Of a stretch of DNA of 64,000 bases, positions 44,126 through 54,912 are shown piece by piece. Below the pieces are notes generated by a model. The model was not told the origin of the DNA, made no database searches, and worked only from the letters and a program-made list of their open reading frames with translations. This DNA comes from Streptomyces dysideae (lineage in GTDB: Bacteria; Actinomycetota; Actinomycetes; Streptomycetales; Streptomycetaceae): NCBI RefSeq assembly GCF_001514305.1, contig NZ_KQ949103.1, positions 62,001 to 126,000 on the forward strand, in the 5' to 3' direction. Both the position numbers and the translations under genes were made by a program. The first letter of the stretch is position 1; each line of letters begins with the position of its first letter.

Positions 44126-45952
44126 TCAGCCCCAGATGTCGTACTGCTTGAAGTCCGTACCGACTGAGATCCTTGTGGCAAAGATCTCGCTCGTGGCCTT
44201 TCCGGTGCCCTTGTACAGATAAAGCGTGCCGTCGGGCTTCCGGGCCAGGAAGTCGGCCCTGCCGTCACCGGTGATGTCGCCGACCGCGTCGACCTTGTTG
44301 TACGTCGTGCTGCTCCAGGTGCGTACCTTGACCCGGGGGGAGAAGGGGGACGAGGCACTGCCCTTCCCCTTGTACAGGTAGACGTAGCCGTTGCTGCCCT
44401 TGCGCGCGATCAGGTCGGTCTTGCCGTCGCCGGTGAAGTCGCCGTGGCCGACCACGAAGTTGTACTGGTTCCAGCCCGTGCCCGTGCCGACCTGTGCGCG
44501 GCCCGAGAAGGAGCCCGTGCCGGTGCCCTTGTAGATCCACATCCGGCCACTGGAGTCCACGGACATCAGGTCGGGGAGGTAGTCGCCGGTGACGTCACCG
44601 GGCGCGACGATGCGGGTGCGGCTCTTCCAGTTGTCGCGGATCTTGGTGGTCGCCCAGGAGCCGCTGGAGGGCACCCAGTGCATCCAGAACACGTCGCCGT
44701 CGGAGCTGCGCCGGGCGATCAGGTCCTGGTAGCCGTCGCGGTTGAAGTCGCTCTGCAGGACGACGTTGTAGGCGCCCCAGTTGCCCCAGGACTGACGGGC
44801 GCCGAAGGAGGTGCCCTTGGAGTCCTTCTCGTAGCCCGTCTTGGTGGAGGCGTTGCGCACCCACAGGTCGGCCCTGTGGTCGCCGCTCAGGTTGGTGTCG
44901 TCGACGCGCGGGTAGGCGGCGCCGACGTAGGTGCTGACCTTGGCGAAGACGCTGTACGCGCCCTGCTCCACGCAGTCCAGCACACCCCAGGAGACGACGC
45001 CGACGATCCGGTTGTTGACGACGAGCGGGCCGCCGGAGTCGCCGTTGCAGGCGGTGGTCGTACCGGTGTCGCTGCCGCTGGCCGGGGTGCCCGCGCAGAC
45101 CATGTGGCCCTTGATGAAGTCGCCGCCGTAGTAGCCGGCACAGGTCGTGTCGGACTGGATGGGCAGCGTGGCCGTCTTCAGCGTCTCGGAGATGTCCGAA
45201 CTGGTGGAGCTGGTCCGGCCCCAGCCGTAGACCTTGGCGCTGGTCCCGGCGGCGTACGAGGCGGTGTCGCCGGACGTCGTCATGCGGATCGGCGTGACCT
45301 TGACGGCGACCGGCAGGGTGAGGACGGCGATGTCGTTGTCGATGGTCGCCGAGCTGTACGACGGGTGGTTCCACTGCCGCCAGACACCGGTGACGGTGCC
45401 ACCGTGCAGGTCGGTGTTGCCGGCCTCGTCACTGGTCGGCAGCTGCGAAGTGCCGGTCAGGATGGCGCCGTTGGCGTACCAGTCGTAGCCCTTGACGCAG
45501 TGCGCGGCGGTGAGGATCTTCGTCGGCGCGACGACGGCGCCGCCGCAGAAGAAGCCGAGGTCGTCGCCCTCGTCGGTGGTGCCCCGGTCGTCGTAGTACC
45601 AGAGCTGGGCCATCCAGGGCGCCGAGGTGATGGTGGTCTCGCTGCCGCCGATGATCTTCGGATCGACGGTGGTGGTGCTGCTGCTGGTCGTGGCGCTGTA
45701 GGACGACTTCGTGGTCGTCTTCCCCGCGGTGTCGTCACCGGCGAGGGCACCCGCGACGCGCCGCTCCAGCTCGGCGAGCGAGGGCGAGCTGACGGCGGGC
45801 TTCACGGTGGGCTGCGGCGGCGCTGTCGTGGCGTCTGCGGAGGAGGTCAGCAGCGCGGCGGCGACGGCCGCGGCGATTCCGGCGGCGGCGACGGGCAGGG
45901 CAAGGCGTATCCGGCGTCTGTGACGTCCGCTGCCGGGCAGGGCGGTGGGCAA
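44126..45952 (-). CDS. Secreted trypsin-like serine protease with FG-GAP repeats
   Basis: 608 aa. Signal peptide (basic RHRRR, then LALPVAAAGIAAAVAAALL), a Ser/Thr-rich propeptide, and a mature trypsin-type N-terminus IIGG at about residue 100. The triad is visible: His in LTAAHCV, Asp in TIDNDIAVLTL, Ser in CNGDSGGPLVV. After about residue 330 the protein has several FG-GAP/VCBS repeats with Ca-binding DxNxDG-like loops (SDFNRDGYQDLIAR, GDFTGDGKTDLIAR, GDITGDGRADFLAR), a beta-propeller used for adhesion. The TTG at 45952 has GGGGGGA upstream; the longer ATG frame would displace the signal peptide. Confidence 0.92.
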   Translation of the reverse strand: MPTALPGSGRHRRRIRLALPVAAAGIAAAVAAALLTSSADATTAPPQPTVKPAVSSPSLAELERRVAGALAGDDTAGKTTTKSSYSATTSSSTTTVDPKIIGGSETTITSAPWMAQLWYYDDRGTTDEGDDLGFFCGGAVVAPTKILTAAHCVKGYDWYANGAILTGTSQLPTSDEAGNTDLHGGTVTGVWRQWNHPSYSSATIDNDIAVLTLPVAVKVTPIRMTTSGDTASYAAGTSAKVYGWGRTSSTSSDISETLKTATLPIQSDTTCAGYYGGDFIKGHMVCAGTPASGSDTGTTTACNGDSGGPLVVNNRIVGVVSWGVLDCVEQGAYSVFAKVSTYVGAAYPRVDDTNLSGDHRADLWVRNASTKTGYEKDSKGTSFGARQSWGNWGAYNVVLQSDFNRDGYQDLIARRSSDGDVFWMHWVPSSGSWATTKIRDNWKSRTRIVAPGDVTGDYLPDLMSVDSSGRMWIYKGTGTGSFSGRAQVGTGTGWNQYNFVVGHGDFTGDGKTDLIARKGSNGYVYLYKGKGSASSPFSPRVKVRTWSSTTYNKVDAVGDITGDGRADFLARKPDGTLYLYKGTGKATSEIFATRISVGTDFKQYDIWG

Positions 45953-46019
45953 GGAAGTCCCCCCATAGAGACAAGAGATGAGAAGGGGCGCACGATGCAC
46001 CCGTCCCTATCTGCGCCAA

Positions 46020-46059
46020 AAGGCCGTCCCCCGTCACACATGTGACGGGGGACGGCCTT
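46020..46059 (-). terminator. Terminator of rho
   Basis: AAGGCCGTCCCCCGTCACA (46020-46038) pairs perfectly with TGTGACGGGGGACGGCCTT (46041-46059). In the minus-strand sense the hairpin is followed by a run of T, so it is a classic intrinsic terminator, 14 bases after the rho stop. Confidence 0.9.
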
Positions 46060-46073
46060 CGGCTGTTCTTGCC

Positions 46074-48164
46074 TCAGTCGCCGTTGCCCGGAGTGGGCGT
46101 CGACTTCTGGATCTGCAGCAGGAACTCGGCGTTCGACTTCGTCTGCCGCATCTTGTCGAGCAGCAGCTCGATCGCCTGCTGCTGGTCGAGCGCGTGCAGC
46201 ACCCGCCGCAGCTTCCACACGATGCCCAGCTCGTCGTTTCCGAGCAGGATCTCTTCCTTACGGGTACCGGACGCGTCGACGTCCACCGCCGGGAAGATGC
46301 GCTTGTCGGCGAGCTTCCGGTCGAGCTTGAGCTCGGCGTTGCCCGTGCCCTTGAACTCCTCGAAGATGACCTCGTCCATGCGGGACCCGGTGTCCACCAG
46401 CGCGGTGGCGAGGATGGTCAGCGAGCCGCCGTCCTCGATGTTGCGGGCCGCACCGAAGAAGCGCTTCGGCGGGTACAGGGCGGTCGAGTCGACACCACCG
46501 GACAGGATGCGGCCGGAAGCGGGCGCGGCCAGGTTGTAGGCACGGCCCAGACGCGTGATCGAGTCGAGCAGCACGACGACGTCGTGGCCCAGCTCCACAA
46601 GGCGCTTGGCACGCTCAATGGCGAGCTCGGCGACCGTGGTGTGGTCCTCGGCCGGGCGGTCGAAGGTCGAGGAGATGACCTCGCCCTTGACCGACCGCTG
46701 CATGTCGGTGACCTCTTCCGGACGCTCGTCGACCAGGACGACCATCAGGTGGCACTCGGGGTTGTTGTGCGTGATCGCGTTGGCGATCGCCTGCATGATC
46801 ATGGTCTTGCCGGTCTTCGGCGGGGCCACGATCAGACCGCGCTGGCCCTTACCGATCGGCGCGACGAGGTCGATGATGCGGGTGGTGAGGATGCCCGGGT
46901 CCGTCTCCAGACGGAGGCGGTCCTGCGGGTACAGCGGCGTCAGCTTGTTGAACTCCGGGCGGCCACGGCCGTGTTCGGGCGCCATGCCGTTGACGGAGTC
47001 CAGGCGGACCAGCGCGTTGAACTTCTCGCGGCGCTCGCCTTCCTTGGGCTGACGGACCGCACCGGTGACGTGGTCGCCCTTGCGCAGGCCGTTCTTGCGG
47101 ACCTGGGCGAGGGAGACGTACACGTCGTTGGGGCCCGGCAGGTAGCCCGACGTGCGGATGAAGGCGTAGTTGTCGAGGATGTCGAGGATGCCCGCGACCG
47201 GGATCAGGACGTCGTCCTCGGTGAGCTGCGGCTCGGGGCCGCCCATCTCGTCGCGGCCACGGCGGCCACGTCGGTCGCGGTAGCGTCCGCGACGGCCACG
47301 GCGGCCGCCCTCGAAGTCGTCGTCATCCTGCGGGCCGTTGTCCCGCTGCTGACGGTCCTGGCGGTCCTGACGACCGCCGCCGCCCTGCTGCTGGCTCTGC
47401 CGGTCCTGGCGGTCCTGACGGCCGCCGCCCTGCTGGTCGTCGCCCTTGCGGCGGTCAGCGCGGTCACCGCGGTCACGGCCGCGCTCACGGCGGTCCCGGC
47501 GACGGCCCTCGGCGCCGTCACCGGCGTCGCCCTTGGCCTCGCCCTGCTGGGGCTGCGCCTGCACCGGCGTCTCGGCCTTCGGCTCACTCTTGGCCTCGGC
47601 GGCGACCGTCTCCGGCGCGGCCGCGGGGGCCCCGGCGTCGGCGGTGGCGCGGCGACGGCGACGCTCCACGGGGGCATCGTCGCCCCCACGCTCGGCTTCT
47701 CCCCCACGCTCGGCTGCGCTCGCGCGGGAGGTGCCCCCATCGCGGGAGGGGCCCCCAGCCGGCTGGCCGGGGATGTCGATCTGCTGCTGGGCCACGGCCT
47801 TATCGGCGGGGGCCTCAGCCGCCTTGGGCGCCTTCTTCTCGGCGTCCTCGCCCGTACGAGCCTTGGAGGTGGCGCGGCGCTTGGGCTTGGTCTCGGCGGC
47901 GGGCTCGGTCTTGGCCGGGGCGGCACCGCCTCCGGCCTGTGCCTCCTTGATGACCTCGATCAGCTGGCTCTTGCGCATCCGCGCGGTGCCCCTGATACCC
48001 AGGCCCGATGCGACCTGCTGCAGTTCGGCCAGCACCATGCCCTCGAGGCCGGTACCGCGGCGCCGCCGGGAGCCGGCACCGCTGGCAGGCGCGGAGGCGT
48101 CCGTGGCGGGCGCGGCAGCGGTCTCCTCGACACGTGCGCCCATCAGATCGGTGGTGTCGCTCAC
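46074..48164 (-). CDS. rho: Transcription termination factor Rho with long actinobacterial insertion
   Basis: 696 aa against about 420 in E. coli. Order: N-terminal Rho helix domain ([19 protein letters not shown], about 38-85); a roughly 250-residue low-complexity insertion, first Ala/Glu/Lys then Arg/Gln/Asp/Gly-rich (repeats of RQDRQ); the cold-shock RNA-binding domain ([20 protein letters not shown], about 320-395); and the RecA-like motor with P-loop [11 protein letters not shown] and [15 protein letters not shown]. Insertions of this type are known in actinobacterial Rho. A dispersed intergenic repeat lies within the insertion coding region (47698-47738). A 400-base leader and an intrinsic terminator frame the gene. 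Confidence 0.97.
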   Translation of the reverse strand: MSDTTDLMGARVEETAAAPATDASAPASGAGSRRRRGTGLEGMVLAELQQVASGLGIRGTARMRKSQLIEVIKEAQAGGGAAPAKTEPAAETKPKRRATSKARTGEDAEKKAPKAAEAPADKAVAQQQIDIPGQPAGGPSRDGGTSRASAAERGGEAERGGDDAPVERRRRRATADAGAPAAAPETVAAEAKSEPKAETPVQAQPQQGEAKGDAGDGAEGRRRDRRERGRDRGDRADRRKGDDQQGGGRQDRQDRQSQQQGGGGRQDRQDRQQRDNGPQDDDDFEGGRRGRRGRYRDRRGRRGRDEMGGPEPQLTEDDVLIPVAGILDILDNYAFIRTSGYLPGPNDVYVSLAQVRKNGLRKGDHVTGAVRQPKEGERREKFNALVRLDSVNGMAPEHGRGRPEFNKLTPLYPQDRLRLETDPGILTTRIIDLVAPIGKGQRGLIVAPPKTGKTMIMQAIANAITHNNPECHLMVVLVDERPEEVTDMQRSVKGEVISSTFDRPAEDHTTVAELAIERAKRLVELGHDVVVLLDSITRLGRAYNLAAPASGRILSGGVDSTALYPPKRFFGAARNIEDGGSLTILATALVDTGSRMDEVIFEEFKGTGNAELKLDRKLADKRIFPAVDVDASGTRKEEILLGNDELGIVWKLRRVLHALDQQQAIELLLDKMRQTKSNAEFLLQIQKSTPTPGNGD
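47698..47738. repeat. Dispersed Streptomyces repeat embedded in the rho coding sequence
   Basis: TCTCCCCCACGCTCGG, CTGCGCTCGCGCG, GGAGGTGCCCCC has the same CTCCCCCAC...GGGAGGTGCCCCC frame as the repeat at 42631-42670. It is translated on the minus strand as [14 protein letters not shown] (about residues 143-156 of Rho), within the disordered insertion. Confidence 0.7.
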
Positions 48165-48558
48165 GAAGGGTCCTTCCCTGGAGCGGACGTCGGCCTGTCT
48201 GGCTCGGCGACCGGTTGTGCTGTCCGGCTTCGGTCCGTGCTCTGTGGACCGTGCCGGGGCGGTGGTCCGCCAATGTGGCGGAAGAGATATCTGGTGATGG
48301 CGCTTCCCAAAGCAGTGACACGGAATGTCTGTGTCACGCGGCTTGGTCGCACCGGTTCCGGAGCGTGCCCGGCAAGTCGCTCAGTGCCCGCGTACGAGGT
48401 ACTGCCCGCGTACGTCGTACGAAACACAGTGCGGCTTGGGAGGCTCCCGGAAGAATGTCTGTCCCGGACGGGGACACGAAGCACCTCGCCATGGTGGGGT
48501 CGGGTGCAGACTTGAGGTTAACACTACCGGATCCAACAAACATTCCCCCTCTCGAAAT
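48165..48558 (-). other. Long untranslated leader of rho
   Basis: About 390 bases lie between the thrB end and the rho start. They contain an inverted repeat GTGACAC (48315-48321)/GTGTCAC (48331-48337) and several CGTACG-type palindromic stretches near 48390-48420. No gene is visible. Long leaders allow Rho to limit its own transcription in other bacteria; here that is inference. Confidence 0.45.
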
Positions 48559-48572
48559 CCGGCAACCGCCGG
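48559..48572 (-). terminator. Short hairpin after thrB
   Basis: CCGGC (48559-48563) pairs with GCCGG (48568-48572), followed in the minus sense by ATTTC. It starts three bases after the thrB stop and is weak. Confidence 0.4.
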
Positions 48573-48575
48573 CTT

Positions 48576-49505
48576 CTAGATGTCACCGGAGGGCGCGAGC
48601 GGCAGCACGCTCGCTCCCTGGGCGTCGAGTTCGAGCCGGTTCGCGGCCCAGTCGTCGCCTGCCAGATGGGCCACCTTGTCGGCGTTGTCGGTGTCGACCA
48701 GGGCGAGGACCGTCGGTCCCGCGCCGGAGATGACTGCCGGGACTCCGTCGGCCCGCAGCCGCTCCACCAGCGCCGCGCTCTCCGGCATGGCCGGCGCGCG
48801 GTACTCCTGGTGGAGACGGTCCTCAGTGGCGGGCAGCAGCAGCTCGGGGCGTCTGGTCAGGGCCTCGACGAGCAGGGCGGCACGGCCCGCGTTGGTGGCG
48901 GCGTCGACGTGCGGCACGGTGCGCGGGAGCAGGCCGCGCGCGGTCTCGGTGAGGACCGGCTTTCCGGGCACGAAAACCACCGGAACGATGGAATCGGCGG
49001 GATCCATCCTGATCGCCCGCGCGGCGCCGTTCTCCATCCAGGAGAGGGTGAAGCCGCCGAGCAGACAGGCCGCCACGTTGTCGGGGTGGCCCTCGATCTC
49101 GGTCGCGAGCTCGAGCAGGGCCGTGTCGTCGAGCCTGGACTCGCCGCCTATGGTCACGGCGCGCGCTGCGACGATGCCGGCGCAGATGGCGGCCGACGAG
49201 GAGCCTAGGCCGCGGCCGTGCGGGATGCGGTTGGCGCAGACGATCTCGAGGCCGCGCGGCTGTCCGCCCAGCAGGTCGAAGGCGGTACGCAGGGAGCGTA
49301 CGAGGAGGTGCTTCTCGTCGCGCGGCAGGGTCTCGCTGCCCTCACCCGCGATGTCGATGTGCAGCCCGGAGTCGGCCACCCGGACGACGACGTCGTCGTA
49401 GAGCCCCAGCGACAGGCCGAGGGCGTCGAAGCCCGGGCCGAGGTTGGCGCTGGTGGCGGGGACGCGCACCCGGACGGCGGCGGCGCGGAACGCTGGACCG
49501 GCCAT
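48576..49505 (-). CDS. thrB: Homoserine kinase
   Basis: 309-aa GHMP-family kinase that phosphorylates homoserine, the penultimate step to threonine. N-terminal RVRVPATSANLGPGFDALGLSLG and the ATP-binding PHGRGLGSSSAA are diagnostic. ATG 49505 gives the usual start, with AAGGAGAG further upstream. It is 266 bases downstream of thrC, so it may have its own promoter as well as read-through. Confidence 0.96.
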   Translation of the reverse strand: MAGPAFRAAAVRVRVPATSANLGPGFDALGLSLGLYDDVVVRVADSGLHIDIAGEGSETLPRDEKHLLVRSLRTAFDLLGGQPRGLEIVCANRIPHGRGLGSSSAAICAGIVAARAVTIGGESRLDDTALLELATEIEGHPDNVAACLLGGFTLSWMENGAARAIRMDPADSIVPVVFVPGKPVLTETARGLLPRTVPHVDAATNAGRAALLVEALTRRPELLLPATEDRLHQEYRAPAMPESAALVERLRADGVPAVISGAGPTVLALVDTDNADKVAHLAGDDWAANRLELDAQGASVLPLAPSGDI

Positions 49506-49771
49506 CGCTCGATGACTCTCCTTGAGCTGCGTGATTGTCGAAGACATTCGATACGTACGAGAGGACCCACAGGACCACTGGGGACCCCCGGGGACCGCTT
49601 CCGGGCCGCGGAGGCGGCGCGGCACCCGGCCACATGCTCAGGCATATGCGGCGGGCGGGTTCAGTACAGCCTATCGAAGGAAGGTTCTGTGGCGACATAG
49701 GGCGCACAGGAGGCGCACGATGCGTGTCGTAAGCCCCCTGTGCACCCCCTGTCGGGGTTGCCCCGTGTGGA

Positions 49772-50830
49772 TCAGACGAGGCCGAGCCGCTCGGCCGCCG
49801 TCACCGCGTCGACCGGGACGGTGACCGGCTGCGGGGCGCCCGCGACGGCCCAGTCGGGGTCCTTGAGGCCGTTGCCGGTGACGGTGCACACGATGGTCTG
49901 CCCCGGGTCGACCTTGCCCTGCTCGGCGGCCTTCAGCAGACCGGCGACGGAGGCGGCGGAGGCGGGCTCGACGAAGACGCCCTCCTGCGCGGCCAACAGC
50001 CGGTAGGCGCGCAGGATCTCACGGTCCGTCACCTCGTCGATGAGGCCGCCGGACTCGTCCCGCGCCGCGAGGGCGTACTGCCAGGAGGCGGGGTTGCCGA
50101 TGCGGATGGCGGTGGCGATGGTCGACGGGTCCTTGACGACCTCGCCGCGCACGATCGGGGCACTGCCGGAGGCCTGGAAACCCCACATTCGGGGGGTCTT
50201 TCCGGCCACGCCGTCGGCGGCGTATTCCTTGTACCCCCTCCAGTACGCGGTGATGTTGCCCGCGTTGCCGACCGGCAGGACGTGGATGTCCGGGGCGTCG
50301 CCCAGCATGTCAACGATCTCGAAGGCGGCCGTCTTCTGGCCCTCTATACGTACCGGGTTAACCGAATTGACCAGCGCCACCGGGTAGTTCTCGCTCAGCG
50401 CGCGGGCCAGGGTGAGGCAGTCGTCGAAGTTGCCGTCGACCTGGAGGATCTTCGCGCCGTGCACGAGGGCCTGGCCCATCTTGCCGAGCGCGATCTTGCC
50501 CTGCGGGACGAGAACGGCCGAAACCATGCCCGCGCGCACGGCATAAGCGGCGGCGGAGGCCGACGTGTTGCCGGTGGAGGCGCAGATGACCGCCTTCGCG
50601 CCCTCCTCCTTGGCCTTGCTGATGGCCATGGTCATACCGCGGTCCTTGAAGGACCCGGTCGGGTTCGCGCCCTCCACCTTGAGGTGGACCTCGCAGCCCG
50701 TGCGCTCGGAGAGCACCTGCGCGGGCACGAGGGGCGTGCCGCCCTCGCGGAGCGTCACGACCGGCGTGGTGTCGGAGACCGGCAGCCTGTCCCGGTACTC
50801 CTCGATGATTCCGCGCCACTGGTGGGTCAT
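49772..50830 (-). CDS. thrC: Threonine synthase
   Basis: 352-aa PLP enzyme converting O-phosphohomoserine to threonine. The PLP Lys is in [15 protein letters not shown], and the phosphate-binding Gly-rich loop is [13 protein letters not shown]. It starts six bases after hom, on the same transcript. Confidence 0.96.
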   Translation of the reverse strand: MTHQWRGIIEEYRDRLPVSDTTPVVTLREGGTPLVPAQVLSERTGCEVHLKVEGANPTGSFKDRGMTMAISKAKEEGAKAVICASTGNTSASAAAYAVRAGMVSAVLVPQGKIALGKMGQALVHGAKILQVDGNFDDCLTLARALSENYPVALVNSVNPVRIEGQKTAAFEIVDMLGDAPDIHVLPVGNAGNITAYWRGYKEYAADGVAGKTPRMWGFQASGSAPIVRGEVVKDPSTIATAIRIGNPASWQYALAARDESGGLIDEVTDREILRAYRLLAAQEGVFVEPASAASVAGLLKAAEQGKVDPGQTIVCTVTGNGLKDPDWAVAGAPQPVTVPVDAVTAAERLGLV

Positions 50831-50836
50831 TGCTGG

Positions 50837-52135
50837 TTACTCTCCTTCAACCCGCATGATGCTGGCGACACCCCGCACGGTGTCGAGCTTGCGCAACGCC
50901 TCGACGGTCCCGTTCAGGGCGGCGTCGGACGCGCGATGGGTGACGACGACGAGAGAGGCCTCGCCGCCTCCGTCTTGTCGTCCTTGCTGGCGAACCGTAT
51001 CGATCGAGACACCGTGCTCGGCGAAAACGGTCGCCACCTGGGCGAGAACGCCCGGTTTGTCGGCCACGTCGAGGCTGATGTGGTAGCGGGTGACGACGTC
51101 ACCCATCGGCGAGACGGGCAGGGCGGCATACGCCGACTCGCCGGGCCCGGTCGACCCGCTGAGCCGGTTGCGGCAGACGGCGACGAGGTCGCCGAGCACG
51201 GCCGAGGCGGTCGGGGCACCGCCCGCGCCGGGGCCGTAGAACATGAGCTGCCCGGAGGCGTCGGACTCCACGAACACGGCGTTGTACGCGCCGCGCACGG
51301 AGGCAAGCGGGTGGGTCAGCGGAATCATGGCGGGGTGCACGCGCGCGGTGACCGACTGACCGTCCTCGGCGCGCTCGCAGATGGCGAGCAGCTTGATGGT
51401 GCAGCCCATCTCCTTCGCCGAGGCGAAGTCGGCGGCCGTGACCTCGGTCATGCCCTCGCGGTAGACGTCGTCGAGCCGCACGCGCGTGTGGAAGGCGATT
51501 CCGGCGAGGATGGCGGCCTTGGCGGCGGCGTCGAAGCCCTCGACGTCGGCGGTCGGGTCGGCTTCGGCGTACCCGAGGGCGGTGGCCTCGTCGAGGGCCT
51601 CCTGATAACCGGCGCCCGTTGAGTCCATCTTGTCGAGGATGAAGTTCGTGGTCCCGTTGACGATGCCGAGCACGCGGTTGACCTTGTCGCCGGCGAGGGA
51701 CTCGCGCAGCGGGCGGATCAGCGGGATGGCGCCGGCGACGGCGGCCTCGTAGTAGAGGTCCGTGTCGTGCTCCTCGGCGGCGGCGTGCAGGGCGGCGCCG
51801 TCCTGGGCGAGCAGCGCCTTGTTCGCGGAGACCACGGAGGCGCCATGTTCGAAGGCGGCGGTGATGAGGGAGCGCGCGGGCTCGATACCGCCGATGACCT
51901 CCACCACTACGTCGATGTCGCCGCGTTTGACGAGGGCGGTGGCGTCGGTGGTGACGAGGCTCGGGTCGATGCCCTCACGCACCTTGGAAGGCCGGCGTAC
52001 GGCGACACCGGCCAGCTCGACGGGGGCACCGATGCGCGCGGCGAGGTCGTCGGCGTGCGTCGTCATGATGCGCGCCACCTCTGAGCCGACCACTCCACAG
52101 CCCAGCAGCGCCACCTTCAGCGGACGCGTACGCAT
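50837..52135 (-). CDS. hom: Homoserine dehydrogenase
   Basis: 432-aa enzyme reducing aspartate semialdehyde to homoserine. Rossmann motif LLGCGVVGSEVAR, catalytic domain with GIVNGTTNFILDKM and GYAEADPTADVEGFDAAAK, and a C-terminal ACT domain (ISLDVADKPGVLAQVATVF) for threonine feedback. Two adjacent ATGs (52138, 52135) follow GAGGTCGG; the second is better spaced. With lysA upstream it forms the branch of the aspartate pathway. Confidence 0.96.
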   Translation of the reverse strand: MRTRPLKVALLGCGVVGSEVARIMTTHADDLAARIGAPVELAGVAVRRPSKVREGIDPSLVTTDATALVKRGDIDVVVEVIGGIEPARSLITAAFEHGASVVSANKALLAQDGAALHAAAEEHDTDLYYEAAVAGAIPLIRPLRESLAGDKVNRVLGIVNGTTNFILDKMDSTGAGYQEALDEATALGYAEADPTADVEGFDAAAKAAILAGIAFHTRVRLDDVYREGMTEVTAADFASAKEMGCTIKLLAICERAEDGQSVTARVHPAMIPLTHPLASVRGAYNAVFVESDASGQLMFYGPGAGGAPTASAVLGDLVAVCRNRLSGSTGPGESAYAALPVSPMGDVVTRYHISLDVADKPGVLAQVATVFAEHGVSIDTVRQQGRQDGGGEASLVVVTHRASDAALNGTVEALRKLDTVRGVASIMRVEGE

Positions 52136-52240
52136 CATCCGACCTCGTTTCCTCATACCGTCACGGTTGGACCAGTCTCACTCACCGGACGGGACTTTCT
52201 ATCCATAGTCCGGATCGTGAGACATCGATTTCATTTGCAC

Positions 52241-52271
52241 GGGGGCGGAAGACAGGAGATCTTCCACCCCC
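52241..52271 (-). terminator. Hairpin between lysA and hom
   Basis: GGGGGCGGAAGA (52241-52252) pairs with TCTTCCACCCCC (52260-52271) with one mismatch and a seven-base loop, 39 bases after the lysA stop. The minus-sense tail is not U-rich, so it may be an attenuator rather than a full terminator. Confidence 0.5.
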
Positions 52272-52310
52272 CCTGTTCCTTTGTTTTGTTTGCTTCTCTT
52301 GTTCCTTCTG

Positions 52311-53702
52311 TCACCCGACGTCGAGACGCAGGAGGTCCTCCTCCGTCTCGCGGCGGACGATCACCCGGGCCTCGCCGTCGTTCACCGCGACGACGGGCGG
52401 CCGGAGCACATGGTTGTAGTTGCTGGCCATGGAGCGGCAGTACGCGCCGGTGGCGGGCACGGCGATGAGGTCACCCGGTGCCACGTCGGCGGGCAGGAAC
52501 GCGTCCTTGACCACGATGTCGCCGCTCTCACAGTGCTTGCCAACGACGCGCGCGAGCATCGGCTCGGCGTCGGAGGTGCGGGAGACGAGGGCGACGCTGT
52601 ACTCGGCGTCGTACAGCGCGGTCCGGATGTTGTCCGACATGCCGCCGTCGACGGAGACGTACGTCCGCAGCCCGTCGAGGGGCTTGATGGTGCCGACCTC
52701 GTAGAGCGTGAAGGCGGTCGGACCGACGATGGCGCGGCCGGGCTCGACGGAGATGCGCGGGGTGCGCAGCTTGGCGGCGTCGCACTCGCGGCTGACGATC
52801 TCGGTGAGCGCCTTGGCGATCTCGTGGGGTTCGCTCGGGTCGTCGTCGCTGGTGTAGGCGATGCCGAGGCCACCGCCGAGGTCGATCTCCGGCAGCTCGA
52901 CGCCGTGCTCGTCGCGGATGTCCTTGAGCAGCCCGACGACCCGGTGGGCGGCGACTTCGAAGCCGGACATGTCGAAGATCTGCGACCCGATGTGGGAGTG
53001 GATGCCGATGAGCTCGAGTCCGTCGAGCTGGAGGGCACGGCGTACGGCTTCGGCGGCCTGGCCCCCGGCGAGCGGGATGCCGAACTTCTGGTCTTCGTGG
53101 GCGGTGGCGATGAACTCGTGTGTGTGGGCCTCGACGCCGACGGTGATACGGATCTGGACGCGCTGTCGCTTGCCGAGGGAGGAAGCGATGTGGGCGACGC
53201 GGACGATCTCCTGGAAGGAGTCGAGGACGATACGCCCGACACCGGCGTCGATGGCCCGGTGGATCTCTTCCGTGGACTTGTTGTTGCCGTGGAAGGCGAT
53301 GCGGTCGGCGGGCATGCCGGCGGAGAGGGCGGTGGCGAGCTCGCCGCCGGAGCAGACGTCGAGGTTGAGCCCCTCCTCGTGCAGCCACCGCACGACGGCA
53401 CGGGACAGGAACGCCTTCCCGGCGTAGAAGACGTCGGCCTCGTGCCCGAAGGCGGTGCGCCAGGCGCGGGCGCGGGCACGGAAGTCGGCCTCGTCCATGA
53501 CGTAGGTCGGGGTGCCGAACTCCTCGGCGAGCCGGGTGACGGGGATGCCGCCGACGGTCACCACACCGTCACCGTCCCTGCCGACGGTCTGGGCCCACAC
53601 CTTGGGGTCCAGGACGTTGAGGTCGGTGGGCGGGGCGGAATAGTGGCCCTCGGGGAGGACATCGGCGTGACGGGGCCCGGCGGGGTGTGCGGAACGGCTC
53701 AT
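52311..53702 (-). CDS. lysA: Diaminopimelate decarboxylase
   Basis: 463-aa PLP enzyme, last step of lysine synthesis. The PLP Lys is in [18 protein letters not shown], His in [11 protein letters not shown], and the phosphate loop is [13 protein letters not shown]; the Cys from the second subunit is in [12 protein letters not shown] 53702 begins [11 protein letters not shown]. It follows nrtL by 17 bases in one transcript. Confidence 0.96.
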   Translation of the reverse strand: MSRSAHPAGPRHADVLPEGHYSAPPTDLNVLDPKVWAQTVGRDGDGVVTVGGIPVTRLAEEFGTPTYVMDEADFRARARAWRTAFGHEADVFYAGKAFLSRAVVRWLHEEGLNLDVCSGGELATALSAGMPADRIAFHGNNKSTEEIHRAIDAGVGRIVLDSFQEIVRVAHIASSLGKRQRVQIRITVGVEAHTHEFIATAHEDQKFGIPLAGGQAAEAVRRALQLDGLELIGIHSHIGSQIFDMSGFEVAAHRVVGLLKDIRDEHGVELPEIDLGGGLGIAYTSDDDPSEPHEIAKALTEIVSRECDAAKLRTPRISVEPGRAIVGPTAFTLYEVGTIKPLDGLRTYVSVDGGMSDNIRTALYDAEYSVALVSRTSDAEPMLARVVGKHCESGDIVVKDAFLPADVAPGDLIAVPATGAYCRSMASNYNHVLRPPVVAVNDGEARVIVRRETEEDLLRLDVG

Positions 53703-53719
53703 GACTCTTCTGGGCTTCC

Positions 53720-54778
53720 TCAGAGGTGTTCGGGTGCGTCGATTCCGAGCAGGGACAGGCCGCCGGCCAGCACCGTCCCGGCGGCTTCGGCGAGGGCGAG
53801 CCGGGAGCGGTGGGCGGCCGAGGGTTTCTCGTCGCCGCGCGGCAGTACGGCCGGAAGGAGCGGGAGGACGGCATCGGCGACGGTGACGAGGTGCCGGGCG
53901 AGGCGGTCGGGGGCGCTGGTGGCGGCCGCCGCCTGGAGGATGCGGGGGTGGTCGGCGAGGTGGGTCAGCAGCTCACGTGCGTCCGGTACGTCGCCGGGCT
54001 GGGCGGCGAAGCCGAGGTCGGCGGCGTTGCGGCCGAGGGCGCGGGTGCGGGCGTGTGCGTACCGGACGCGGAAGAGCGGGTTGGTCTCGCGCTGGACGAG
54101 GTGCTCGTCGGTGATGCGTGGCCGGTCGTGGGCAGCAGGGTGGAGGAGGGCCCAGAGGGCGGCGTCGCGGCCGAGCGGGACGGGGTCGGCGGGCGCCGGG
54201 ACGGGCCGTACGTCGACGTCGAGCGGGACGGAGTCGGCGGGCCGGCCGTACGTGTCGACGCGCGCGCCCAGCACGCTCTCCCACGCGGGATCAGGCTGGG
54301 CCTCGCAGCTGGTGCGGACGAGATCGCCCTGGGAACGGAGGAGCCGGGCAACGGCTTCCATGACGACGACGGCGCGGACCTCTCGGGGGCAGCGCAGTCG
54401 CCGGAGCTGCCCAGTGGACCCGTCGACGTACCCGTCGACGACGCCGTACCGCGGTCCCCGCCGCAGGATCTCCTCGACGAGGGCGGCGGGCGCGGTGCCG
54501 TTCAGGCTGATGTTGAGGAACCCCGGCCCGGTGACGACGACGTCCGAGACACCGTCGGTCGCAGCGAGACGCGTGCGGAGGATCTCGGCGACGCGGTGGG
54601 GCGGCTGTCCGGCCCGGCGGGCGAGCTGGAGGGCGATGCTGGTGGCGTAGTCACCACAGCCACCGGGCCCCGGCACGGTGACCACGGCACGCTCCGGCAC
54701 GGTCACGCTCAGCTCCCCCTCGTCGACAGCACGGCGCACCGCGCGCAGCACGGTGCGGGAGAGCTCGACGGGGGTCAC
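53720..54778 (-). CDS. nrtL: ArgS-related anticodon-binding protein NrtL
   Basis: 352 aa. The N-terminal 90 residues resemble the additional N-terminal domain of arginyl-tRNA synthetase ([20 protein letters not shown] ... GPGFLNISL), and the C-terminal 140 residues resemble its DALR anticodon-binding domain ([16 protein letters not shown]). The catalytic HIGH/KMSKS domain is missing. Streptomyces carry this paralogue beside lysA, and it is annotated NrtL; its role is unknown. It cannot charge tRNA. A tRNA-Arg gene lies 770 bases away. Only the response regulator separates the two. Confidence 0.88.
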   Translation of the reverse strand: MTPVELSRTVLRAVRRAVDEGELSVTVPERAVVTVPGPGGCGDYATSIALQLARRAGQPPHRVAEILRTRLAATDGVSDVVVTGPGFLNISLNGTAPAALVEEILRRGPRYGVVDGYVDGSTGQLRRLRCPREVRAVVVMEAVARLLRSQGDLVRTSCEAQPDPAWESVLGARVDTYGRPADSVPLDVDVRPVPAPADPVPLGRDAALWALLHPAAHDRPRITDEHLVQRETNPLFRVRYAHARTRALGRNAADLGFAAQPGDVPDARELLTHLADHPRILQAAAATSAPDRLARHLVTVADAVLPLLPAVLPRGDEKPSAAHRSRLALAEAAGTVLAGGLSLLGIDAPEHL

Positions 54779-54912
54779 GGGACAAGCGTATGGGAGGGAG
54801 GGGGTGGGTAGGCGAACCTGTTTCGGCGGGGTCCCGGCATGTGGACGGCGGTGGTGGGGTGACTGACGACAGCTCTTTCGCGGCCACGCCGACGGGACTA
54901 CTGACCGCCCGT

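Noticed and set aside
52136-52310. Possible lysine or threonine riboswitch near lysA and hom
   Set aside because: Only a simple hairpin is visible, downstream of lysA; no conserved riboswitch core.
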